In this document: positions 25,041-32,082 of the stretch, in pieces
How the letters are laid out: the number at the start of each line of letters is the position of its first letter
Position numbering within the stretch: the first letter of the stretch is position 1
From: CAYVTM01 sp964454645
GTDB taxonomy: Bacteria; Bacteroidota; Bacteroidia; Sphingobacteriales; Sphingobacteriaceae
Reading direction: 5' to 3'
DNA: 64,000 nt
NCBI GenBank assembly: GCA_964454645.1
Contig: CAYVTM010000009.1
Span: 1-64,000 of the forward strand
Position numbers and translations under genes: made by a program
Notes under the pieces: model-generated
What the model was told of the DNA's origin: nothing
What the model saw: only the letters and a program-made list of their open reading frames with translations
Databases searched by the model: none

Positions 25041-25976
25041 CTAATACGATAAAATATTTATTTCAGAAACCCCCGCATCAATATCAATCAGTATTTGGTT
25101 GGCAGCAGCATTGTAATGTTGGGAATAATACTTACCATCTTCTCTTTTCGAAAAGCCCGGAAAATCTTTTGAAGATAATACGGCATCAATATCCAGAATA
25201 CAGGAAGATTCTTTAGGGATACGAACAGTAACCGATGCAGCTCCGGCTTCAATCGAAACTTTTGTTTTTGCATAATTGTCTTTCAGCTTAACGTCGATAT
25301 TTGCAGCTCCGGCGTTCATTTCTAAACTCTTCAACCTATAGGGAGTAAAATCAAAATCACAAGTTCCGGCACCTACATTCATTTCAATATCCCATATCGG
25401 CAAAGCATTAAGCCTTATCTCAGTTTTATTAGTTCTGAGCCGTGAATCTAAATTCATACTACGACTATTCATACGCATATCCAGATGTACCGTAGAATCC
25501 TTCAATACTTTTTCGAGCGTATAATTTTGTTTATGTGAAACAGAATACACATCGATTAAATATGAAGTAGTATCCTTTAAAATAAATTCAGCTCCTCCTC
25601 CTTCAAAGTCGAAATCTGCTTTCCGTATTTCCGGTTCCATTTCCTGAAAGAAATGTTGCTTGTGCAGGGAGTCTTCCGAACGTTCCCAGCCATCAGAATG
25701 TTTAGAGCCTTTGTTAAAGGAATAGCGTTTTCCCGGACCTTCATTTACTACATATACCAAAAAGAGTAAGAGCAATACCGGAAGTATCCAGGCAAAACGT
25801 TTAAGCGAAGTGTTTTCCATCAAAGTTGTGAGGCCGATATAAATTAATATTAAAGGCCAGAACCTCCACAGCATCATCCAGTTCAGGTAAAAATCGATGA
25901 TCCCGAAATTGCGTAAAACCAGGATCAAACCCAGTACAATTAAGAAAACTGCCCAGGATAAGTTCTTTGCGTTCAT
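25041..25976 (-). CDS. LiaF-like membrane protein with toastrack domain
   Basis: I start this gene at the ATG at 25976 (MNAKNLSWAVF, 311 residues); a longer frame would run back into pspC. The N-terminus has about four membrane helices of the LiaI/LiaF transmembrane type (1-85, GLILVLRNFGIIDFYLNWMM). The C-terminal part (about 120-311) is a repetitive beta-solenoid-like toastrack/DUF4097 domain with the recurring pattern MNVGAGTCDFDFTPY, MNAGAANIDVKLKDN and IEAGAASVTVRIPKE. In Bacilli LiaF inhibits the LiaRS envelope-stress system; here no LiaS is adjacent. It follows pspC after one base. Confidence 0.82.
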   Translation of the reverse strand: MNAKNLSWAVFLIVLGLILVLRNFGIIDFYLNWMMLWRFWPLILIYIGLTTLMENTSLKRFAWILPVLLLLFLVYVVNEGPGKRYSFNKGSKHSDGWERSEDSLHKQHFFQEMEPEIRKADFDFEGGGAEFILKDTTSYLIDVYSVSHKQNYTLEKVLKDSTVHLDMRMNSRSMNLDSRLRTNKTEIRLNALPIWDIEMNVGAGTCDFDFTPYRLKSLEMNAGAANIDVKLKDNYAKTKVSIEAGAASVTVRIPKESSCILDIDAVLSSKDFPGFSKREDGKYYSQHYNAAANQILIDIDAGVSEINILSY

Positions 25977-25983
25977 ATTATTC
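25924..25983. repeat. Direct repeat, copy 2 of 2 (other copy 24841-24900)
   Basis: Covers the start codon and first 17 codons of the intact LiaF-like gene and the last bases of pspC; 58 of 60 positions match the relic 1.08 kb downstream. Confidence 0.85.
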
Positions 25984-26424
25984 TTGTTTAGAGTTTTCGT
26001 TTGATTTATTTTTTCGCGCATAGTTGTTCCATAACAGCCCGATGCCGATCGCTATCAGGATCAATGGCCATAGCTTACCGAAACTAAACCAGGGAATAAA
26101 TTCATCAATTAAAAAAATAAGGCCGAGGGTAATCAGGATGAGGCCTCCGATAATGCTTTCTCTTCCCTTTTTTTCAGTTGGACTTGGTGTATTGCCATCT
26201 CCTTTAACAGTATAGTCTGCTTCGTGATTTATTTTTCCTACACTTTTCCCGGGTAAAACAATCCAAAGAATAAGGTATAAAATAAATCCCGAACCGAAGC
26301 CTACCAATGCAATTAAGAAGATAGCCCTTACAAGGGTCACATCCATTGAAAAATACCGGGCTATGCCGGCACAAACGCCACCAATGGTAGCATTGTCTTT
26401 GTCGCGAAATAGTTCTTTACTCAT
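25978..26424 (-). CDS. PspC domain protein
   Basis: A 148-residue envelope-stress protein. The N-terminal PspC domain (1-60) has the hallmark LFRDKDNATIGGVCAGIARYFSMDVTLVRAIFLI and a membrane helix GFGSGFILYLILWIVLPG. A charged linker (65-90) is followed by two further helices (about 92-135) of the LiaI/LiaF-like type, the same module that opens the next gene. The stop is one base from the LiaF-like start, so the two are coupled. Together they suggest a phage-shock or envelope-stress response; the regulator is not in the window. Confidence 0.88.
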   Translation of the reverse strand: MSKELFRDKDNATIGGVCAGIARYFSMDVTLVRAIFLIALVGFGSGFILYLILWIVLPGKSVGKINHEADYTVKGDGNTPSPTEKKGRESIIGGLILITLGLIFLIDEFIPWFSFGKLWPLILIAIGIGLLWNNYARKNKSNENSKQE

Positions 26425-26545
26425 GCTCAGTTTTTTTAGTTTCAGGTGATATTTTTTATTTAAAGATTCGATTTTATACGATAAAATTAAAACATACCGA
26501 TGGTTAAATCACTGAAACAATCGGTGAACGTAGCCCGACAACGGG

Positions 26546-27244
26546 TTAAATTATTCCCTCCTGAGGCTGAATAATAATTTCTTCTACGGTTGCTCCCTTA
26601 CTAAGAGCATAGGCTGTCCAAATGCTTTCGGCAATATCTTCCGGTAAAATAAATCGTTCGGGGGGAACTTCGGTTCCTTCCCAGGAATGTGTAAGTGTAG
26701 AACCGGGGACAATTGCCGTAACCTTTACTCCCTTTTTAAGGAGTTCAATCCGTAAGCTTTTTGTCAATCCTATCAAAGCAAATTTAGAAATACTGTACGA
26801 TGCCGCTGTAACCACCGGCTGTATACCGGCGACCGAACAAATATTAAAAATATGTCCTTTGCCTTTATCTGCCATTCCCGGTGCTAATGCCCTGCTCAAG
26901 AAATAAGCCGGGTATAAATTAATTCCCAACATCCGGTCGAGCGTATCTTCTTTATCTTCCAATACTCCGGAACTGATATACGAACCCACATTGTTCACCA
27001 GCACCTCTATGTCAGCATGTGTAAGTAAGAGCGTTTCTATAAAACTTTTCAAAGCCGAACGATTCGACATATCCAGTACATAGGAATGTACATTTATATC
27101 ATACTTGCTTTGTAAATCAGAAGCAAACGTACTCAGTTCTTGCGCATTACGCGCCGTCAGTATTAAATCAAAACCCTGTGAAGCAAACTTTTCGGAGATG
27201 GCATTGCCCATCCCCTTACTTGCTCCTGTAATGAATGCTTTCAT
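26546..27244 (-). CDS. Short-chain dehydrogenase/reductase
   Basis: A 232-residue classical SDR. It has the nucleotide-binding TGASKGMGNAIS, the NNVGSY motif in place of NNAG, the catalytic Ser in ICSVAG and YSISK (Tyr-x3-Lys), and PGSTLTHSW after the active site. The basic residue after the glycine motif (TARN) suggests NADP preference. The substrate is unknown. A 9-bp inverted repeat (27248-27256, 27281-27289) lies just upstream of the start codon. Confidence 0.85.
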   Translation of the reverse strand: MKAFITGASKGMGNAISEKFASQGFDLILTARNAQELSTFASDLQSKYDINVHSYVLDMSNRSALKSFIETLLLTHADIEVLVNNVGSYISSGVLEDKEDTLDRMLGINLYPAYFLSRALAPGMADKGKGHIFNICSVAGIQPVVTAASYSISKFALIGLTKSLRIELLKKGVKVTAIVPGSTLTHSWEGTEVPPERFILPEDIAESIWTAYALSKGATVEEIIIQPQEGII

Positions 27245-27247
27245 AGT

Positions 27248-27289
27248 AGTATTCCTTTCTTACGAAGCTACATATTTTATAGGAATACT
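27248..27289. promoter_or_regulatory. Inverted repeat upstream of the SDR gene
   Basis: AGTATTCCT (27248-27256) and AGGAATACT (27281-27289) are perfect inverted arms 24 bases apart, beginning three bases before the SDR start codon on the minus strand. They could form a long leader hairpin or bind a dimeric regulator. Confidence 0.4.
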
Positions 27290-27373
27290 TATAAACCGAC
27301 GGGGATAATGGTCAATTTACACCATCTCTCTCTTAAAACAGATTAATTTATTTACTTTTACGCCAAAATCGAT

Positions 27374-28108
27374 ATGTTTTTATTTCATTTAGGCAGGTAT
27401 CTTTTATTGCTGAAAAGCGTTTTCTCTAAACCCGAAAATTACAGGGTTTATTGGAAAGAGTTGATACGTGAGATGACCATGATCGGTATCGGATCATTGG
27501 GCATCGTGTGCATTATCTCGATTTTTTTAGGTGCCGTTACAGCAGTACAAACCGCTTTTCAGTTGGTAAGCCCGATAATTCCCAAAGATGTTATCGGAAT
27601 GATTACGCGCGACTCTACGATTCTTGAATTGAGCCCCACTATTACCTTGCTGGTTTTAGCCGGCCGTGTAGGATCGAGTATTGCATCACAAATAGGCACT
27701 ATGCGCGTTACCGAACAAATTGATGCACTCGAAATTATGGGGGTAAATGCTTCAGGGTATTTAATTTTACCGAAAGTTATTGCCGCATTATGCACGATTC
27801 CTCTTTTAATAGTCATCTCTATGTTCTTAAGTATTTTCGGAGGATATGTTGCCGGTACCGCTTCGGGTGCTTTCCCCGCTGATGAATATATTGCAGGTCT
27901 ATTAAGAGATTGGAATCCATTTATCATTACGGTAGGATTAATTAAAACTGTTGTATTTGCATTTATTGTTACTACTGTTTCTGCATATCAGGGATATTTT
28001 ACGACCGGTGGCGCTTTAGAAGTTGGTAAAGCAAGTACAAAAGCTGTAGTCTATAGCTGTATATTAATTCTTTGTTCCGATTATCTAATTGCTGATATGT
28101 TACTATAA
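27374..28108 (+). CDS. mlaE: MlaE-type ABC transporter permease
   Basis: A 244-residue inner-membrane permease of the MlaE family, which moves phospholipids between the membranes to maintain outer-membrane asymmetry. Seen are five or more helices and the family signature REMTMIGIGSLGIV, then ILELSPTITLLVLAGRVGSSIASQIGTMRVTEQIDALEIMGVN, the conserved coupling helix. The stop overlaps the ATPase gene's ATG by one base (TAATG). No MCE-domain gene (mlaD) follows directly; it must be elsewhere. Confidence 0.92.
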   Translation: MFLFHLGRYLLLLKSVFSKPENYRVYWKELIREMTMIGIGSLGIVCIISIFLGAVTAVQTAFQLVSPIIPKDVIGMITRDSTILELSPTITLLVLAGRVGSSIASQIGTMRVTEQIDALEIMGVNASGYLILPKVIAALCTIPLLIVISMFLSIFGGYVAGTASGAFPADEYIAGLLRDWNPFIITVGLIKTVVFAFIVTTVSAYQGYFTTGGALEVGKASTKAVVYSCILILCSDYLIADMLL

Positions 28109-28854
28109 TGATCGAAGTAAAAAATCTATATAAATCATTTGATGATAAAGAGGTACTGAAAAATATCAGTGCTACTTTCATGCCGGGTATTACCAATTTG
28201 GTTATTGGTGCCAGTGGTTCCGGCAAAACTACCTTGTTGAAATGTATGGTAGGCTTACAGGCAATTAACAGCGGTGAGATTTTATACGATAACCGCGATT
28301 TCAACGCTTTAAATTTTAAAGAAAAAATCCCGGTACGTAAAGAAATCGGGATGCTTTTTCAGAATTCGGCATTATTCGATTCGATGACGGTTGAAGAAAA
28401 CATCATATTCCCGCTCAACATGTTCAGTGAGATGGGCGATTCCGAAAAAAGAGATCGTGCAAACTTTTGTTTAAAACGTGTAAACTTAGACAATGTAAAT
28501 GCGCTTTTTCCTTCGGAACTGTCGGGTGGTATGAAAAAACGGGTAGGTATAGCAAGAGCTATCGCCATGAATCCGAAATACTTATTCTGCGATGAACCCA
28601 ACTCCGGTCTCGACCCCCAGACTTCTATTGTCATCGATAATCTGATTCGGGAAATTACCGAAGAATACAACATCACTACTATTGTTAATACGCACGACAT
28701 GAACTCGGTTATGGAGATTGGTGAGCATATTTTATTTTTACACAAAGGAGAGAAATGGTGGGAAGGCTCTAATCAGGAAATCCGCAATACCGATAATCAG
28801 GAAGTAAATGCCTTTGTATTCGCCAGTAAATTTATGCGCGAACAATTGAAGTAG
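28108..28854 (+). CDS. mlaF: MlaF-type ABC transporter ATPase
   Basis: A 248-residue ATPase that powers MlaE. The Walker A motif is GASGSGKTT (about 34-42), the Q-loop is FQNSALFDSMTVEENI, the ABC signature is LSGGMKKRVGIARA, and Walker B is YLFCDEPNSGLDP, with the H-loop in NTHDMNS. The LSGGMKKR signature is that of the Mla/Ttg2A group. It overlaps mlaE by one base and is followed after 12 bases by a methyltransferase gene, so all three may share a transcript. Confidence 0.92.
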   Translation: MIEVKNLYKSFDDKEVLKNISATFMPGITNLVIGASGSGKTTLLKCMVGLQAINSGEILYDNRDFNALNFKEKIPVRKEIGMLFQNSALFDSMTVEENIIFPLNMFSEMGDSEKRDRANFCLKRVNLDNVNALFPSELSGGMKKRVGIARAIAMNPKYLFCDEPNSGLDPQTSIVIDNLIREITEEYNITTIVNTHDMNSVMEIGEHILFLHKGEKWWEGSNQEIRNTDNQEVNAFVFASKFMREQLK

Positions 28855-28866
28855 ATATATTTTAAG

Positions 28867-29745
28867 ATGACTCAGTTCCTATCCCCCACGCATTGGCAAG
28901 ATTACGAATTAATAGACTGCGGTCGTTTCGAAAAGCTTGAACGTTTCGGAAAATACATTACGATTCGTCCTGAGCCACAGGCAATATGGGATGCTGTTCT
29001 TTCCGAAAAAGAATGGGAACGGCTGGCACATGTGAAATTCAAAGCCAAAAGCAGTTCCTCCGGAGAATGGATCAAATTAAAACCTAATATTCCCGATCGT
29101 TGGCATATTGCTTATAACAATGATCTTATTTCGATCAAATTTCGATTAGCTTTTACCTCTTTCAAGCATGTGGGTATATTTCCGGAACAGGCAGTAAACT
29201 GGGACTATCTGGCGGATGCCATCAAAAATATGCCTGTAAAACAGGCAAAAGTACTGAATCTTTTTGCCTATACCGGAGGAGCCTCTTTAGCGGCTCGTTC
29301 TGCCGGTGCCGATGTAACGCATGTAGATTCCATTAAGCAGGTGGTTACCTGGGCAAATGAGAACCAGGAATTATCGGGTTTGAAAGATATCCGTTGGGTA
29401 GTAGAAGATGCCCTTAAATTTGTAAAACGTGAAGTAAAACGAGGAAAAAAGTACAATGGGATTATTTTGGATCCGCCGGCATACGGGCATGGACCTAATG
29501 GAGAAAAGTGGAAACTGGAGGATCATCTTAATGAAATGATGCGGGATGTAGCCCAATTAGCCGATGAAAAAAACTTCTTTTTAATCCTAAATACCTACTC
29601 TTTAGGATTTTCTTCCATTATTGTCGAAAATTTGCTTAAAAGTCATTTCAGAAAAACAAACAATATCGAGATTGGAGAGTTATATCTGCAAGCAAGTCAG
29701 GGTTCTAAGCTCCCTTTGGGGGTTTTTGGGAAAATACGTTATTAA
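28867..29745 (+). CDS. RlmI-like class I SAM-dependent methyltransferase
   Basis: A 292-residue methyltransferase. The SAM-binding motif is VLNLFAYTGGASLAARSAGA, followed by the acidic VTHVDSIKQVV, and the catalytic-type motif is ILDPPAYGHGPNGEKW, the DPPxYG arrangement of the RlmI/RlmK 23S rRNA methyltransferase C-terminal domain. There is no N-terminal PUA domain; the first 120 residues are specific to this group. RNA is the likely target but not shown. It follows mlaF after 12 bases. Confidence 0.8.
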   Translation: MTQFLSPTHWQDYELIDCGRFEKLERFGKYITIRPEPQAIWDAVLSEKEWERLAHVKFKAKSSSSGEWIKLKPNIPDRWHIAYNNDLISIKFRLAFTSFKHVGIFPEQAVNWDYLADAIKNMPVKQAKVLNLFAYTGGASLAARSAGADVTHVDSIKQVVTWANENQELSGLKDIRWVVEDALKFVKREVKRGKKYNGIILDPPAYGHGPNGEKWKLEDHLNEMMRDVAQLADEKNFFLILNTYSLGFSSIIVENLLKSHFRKTNNIEIGELYLQASQGSKLPLGVFGKIRY

Positions 29746-29778
29746 CTAATATATACTTTTTATCTAAAGAGAATTACA

Positions 29779-29786
29779 TACCTTTG
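29779..29786 (+). promoter_or_regulatory. -7 promoter box TACCTTTG four bases before an ATG
   Basis: TACCTTTG fits TAnnTTTG, with TTTT at 29757-29760 as a weak -33. Transcription would start within a base or two of the ATG at 29791. The arrangement is the same as at bamD. Confidence 0.55.
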
Positions 29787-29790
29787 CGAT

Positions 29791-29931
29791 ATGTTAGAAG
29801 CAACAAAAAATAAAAACTTTTTGAATCGTATAGGTGTTTTTGCACGTATATGTGCTTTCGCTATGCTAGATTTTAACCGAAATATTAACACTCCTATTTT
29901 TTATCCGACTCCCAAGGCTTTTAATAAGTAG
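29791..29931 (+). CDS. 46-residue microprotein or leader peptide
   Basis: A 46-codon frame beginning four bases after a good promoter box: MLEATKNKNFLNRIGVFARI, then CAFAMLDFNRNINTPIFYPT, then PKAFNK. It is basic with a short hydrophobic patch and has no recognisable family. It ends where a 14-bp stem-loop begins (29929), 102 bases before the GOGAT-like gene. It could be a leader peptide with attenuator, a microprotein mRNA, or chance. The promoter spacing and stop-hairpin junction are what favour a real unit. Confidence 0.45.
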   Translation: MLEATKNKNFLNRIGVFARICAFAMLDFNRNINTPIFYPTPKAFNK

Positions 29932-29980
29932 CCCGGAGTTAGCGAATAATAAAACATATCTAATTCCGGGCTATTTCCTT
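29929..29980 (+). terminator. Hairpin after the 46-codon ORF (terminator or attenuator)
   Basis: TAGCCCGGAGTTAG (29929-29942) pairs with CTAATTCCGGGCTA (29960-29973), 14 bp with one G-T wobble and a 17-base loop, then TTTCCTT. The T-run is weak, so partial readthrough into the gene at 30034 is likely. Confidence 0.5.
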
Positions 29981-30033
29981 ATACCTCATCTTTACGTTCG
30001 AGGTTTCCCAATGATTTAATAAATACTAAAACC

Positions 30034-31584
30034 ATGATTAAAACATTAAAGGTTGGATTTACATTAAACCTTATATTTTTTGCTTTATACGCCTTAGCCT
30101 ATACACTTACCTTTACCAGCTCGGCTTATTATGCAATTTTTTACATTGCAGTACCCTTACATCTTATCGGCATTTATCATTTGATGCAAAAGAAGCATGC
30201 AATTCTTCGTAACTATCCTATTATCGGGTATATGCGTTTCCTCTTGGAAAGCATCCGTCCGGAATTGCGTCAGTATTTTTTTGAATCGGATTTGGATGGA
30301 AAGCCGTTTAACCGTCGTCAAAGAAGTATTGTATATCAACGTGCGAAAAACGTAAAACAAACTGTACCCTTCGGAATGCAGGCAAACAGCCAGGATGTTG
30401 GCTATGAATGGTTGGCTCATTCCATGTATCCTGTAAAAATTCAGGATAAGGATTTACGGGTACGTATTGGAGGAAGCCAGTGCAGCAGGCCTTACTCATC
30501 CAGTATTTTAAATATTTCGGCAATGAGCTATGGTTCATTAAGCAAAACAGCCGTGTTAGCCTTTAATGGTGGCGCAAAAATGGGTGGTTTTGCGCAAAAC
30601 ACGGGAGAAGGAGGAATTAGCCCTTACCATCTTGAAAATGGAGGTGATTTAATTTGGCAAATAGGAACCGGGTATTTTGGTTGCAGAAATAAAGATGGGA
30701 ATTTTGATGATGCATTGTTTAAAGCGAATTCGCAATACGAATCTATCAAAATGATTGAGTTGAAACTCTCTCAGGGTGCAAAACCAGGTCATGGCGGTAT
30801 TTTACCGGCTGCGAAAAACACTCCTGAAATTGCAAACATCCGTAATGTAGAACCTTATACTACCATCGCTTCCCCTCCTTCTCATTCGGCATTTAACGAC
30901 CATTATAGTTTGTTGTTATTTGTTCAACGTCTGCGAAAATTATCCGGAGGAAAACCTATCGGTATTAAATTATGCATAGGGAATAAAGATGAATTTGTTA
31001 GCTTATGTAATGAAATGGCGCAACAACATATTTATCCCGATTTTATCTGTATCGACGGTGCGGAAGGGGGAACGGGGGCGGCACCACTGGAATTCTCAGA
31101 CAGTTTGGGGATGCCTTTATATGATGCACTTGCTTTTGTACATCATACACTCTTAAATAAAGGTATTCGTGATGAGCTGAGCTTGCTTGCCGCAGGAAAA
31201 ATTATTACGGGAGTAGATATTATCAAAGCAATAGCTTTAGGTGCCGACTCATGTTACAGTGCACGCGGTATGATGTTTGCTTTGGGTTGTATTCAGGCAT
31301 TACAATGCGATTCCGGAAGATGTCCGGTAGGTATTGCAACCCAGGACCCCGCATTGTTTCAGGCTATCGACCCTGCCGATAAAAAAGTTCGTGTATCAAA
31401 CTTCCATAAGAATACCATATATTCTACAACTGAAGTGATGGAAGCCTGCGGGTTCGGCAGTCTGAAAGAAATTTCTGCTGATAAAATTTTCAGAAGAATA
31501 GCTCCGGGAAAAACACAAAGTTTTAAAGAAATTTATTTTACATCCGAGGTATCGACACCACTCGATCATCTCATTCAAAACTAA
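30034..31584 (+). CDS. FMN-binding glutamate synthase-family protein, membrane-anchored
   Basis: A 516-residue protein with two N-terminal membrane helices (about 7-48) followed by the FMN/synthase domain of the GltB family. Motifs include AMSYGSLSKTAVLAFNGGAK, AFAQNTGEGGISPYH-type sequence, LKLSQGAKPGHGGILPA, CIDGAEGGTGAAPLEF, and the cysteine-containing ALQCDSGRCPVGIATQDP. The amidotransferase and central domains of true GltB are missing, so it is not a complete glutamate synthase. The physiological reaction of this stand-alone family is not known. A small ORF and hairpin precede it. Confidence 0.85.
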   Translation: MIKTLKVGFTLNLIFFALYALAYTLTFTSSAYYAIFYIAVPLHLIGIYHLMQKKHAILRNYPIIGYMRFLLESIRPELRQYFFESDLDGKPFNRRQRSIVYQRAKNVKQTVPFGMQANSQDVGYEWLAHSMYPVKIQDKDLRVRIGGSQCSRPYSSSILNISAMSYGSLSKTAVLAFNGGAKMGGFAQNTGEGGISPYHLENGGDLIWQIGTGYFGCRNKDGNFDDALFKANSQYESIKMIELKLSQGAKPGHGGILPAAKNTPEIANIRNVEPYTTIASPPSHSAFNDHYSLLLFVQRLRKLSGGKPIGIKLCIGNKDEFVSLCNEMAQQHIYPDFICIDGAEGGTGAAPLEFSDSLGMPLYDALAFVHHTLLNKGIRDELSLLAAGKIITGVDIIKAIALGADSCYSARGMMFALGCIQALQCDSGRCPVGIATQDPALFQAIDPADKKVRVSNFHKNTIYSTTEVMEACGFGSLKEISADKIFRRIAPGKTQSFKEIYFTSEVSTPLDHLIQN

Positions 31585-31588
31585 TACT

Positions 31589-31981
31589 ATGGATAAATTA
31601 TTGATAAGTGAAAATGATTATACGCGTTTGATTGATCTGATCAAAGCCGAACGCCAATCGAAGCAAACTCCCGAGGAGTTGCTCGCGAAACTTGCGGAAG
31701 AATTAAAAAAGGCGAAAAAAGCAGATGGCTTAAAACTTCCTGCTGAAGTGATACGTATGCATTCGAAAGTTGTGTTGGAGGATCTGCAAACTAAAAAAGA
31801 GATTGAGCTCACATTGGTATATCCGCACGAATCGGATATTAAAGAACGTAAGATTTCCATTCTTGCCCCTATAGGTATGGCACTTATCGGATACAAAGAA
31901 GGTGATACAGTTGAATGGACCATTCCTTCGGGCATAGGGAAGTACTTAATCAAAAAGGTACACTCATTCGAAAACATATAA
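31589..31981 (+). CDS. GreA/GreB C-terminal-like (Rnk-type) protein
   Basis: A 130-residue protein with a short N-terminal coiled coil (about 20-45) and a C-terminal GreA/GreB FKBP-like domain (about 50-128). It shows IRMHSKVVLEDLQTKKEIELTLVYPHESD and APIGMALIGYKEGDTVEW, the latter matching the domain that docks Gre factors on RNA polymerase. Without the long coiled-coil tip it should bind polymerase without stimulating cleavage, like Rnk. It lies four bases after the GOGAT-like gene and ends at a strong terminator. Confidence 0.82.
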   Translation: MDKLLISENDYTRLIDLIKAERQSKQTPEELLAKLAEELKKAKKADGLKLPAEVIRMHSKVVLEDLQTKKEIELTLVYPHESDIKERKISILAPIGMALIGYKEGDTVEWTIPSGIGKYLIKKVHSFENI

Positions 31982-31989
31982 TATTTTTT

Positions 31990-32019
31990 AAGGATAGTAA
32001 ACATACTGTCCTTTTTTTT
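31990..32019 (+). terminator. Terminator after the Rnk-like gene
   Basis: AAGGATAGTA pairs with TACTGTCCTT (one T-G wobble) around AACA and continues into a run of T. Confidence 0.85.
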
Positions 32020-32070
32020 CTCTTCTTCAAGTATCTCCCCGATTATTCTCAAAAATTAATACATTAATCC

Positions 32071-32078
32071 CATCTTTG
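32071..32078 (+). promoter_or_regulatory. -7-like box CATCTTTG four bases before the ABC-F start
   Basis: CATCTTTG differs from TAnnTTTG only at the first base and ends four bases before ATG 32083, as at bamD and the 46-codon ORF. It follows a terminator by about 50 bases, so a promoter is expected here. Confidence 0.4.
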
Positions 32079-32082
32079 CTGC

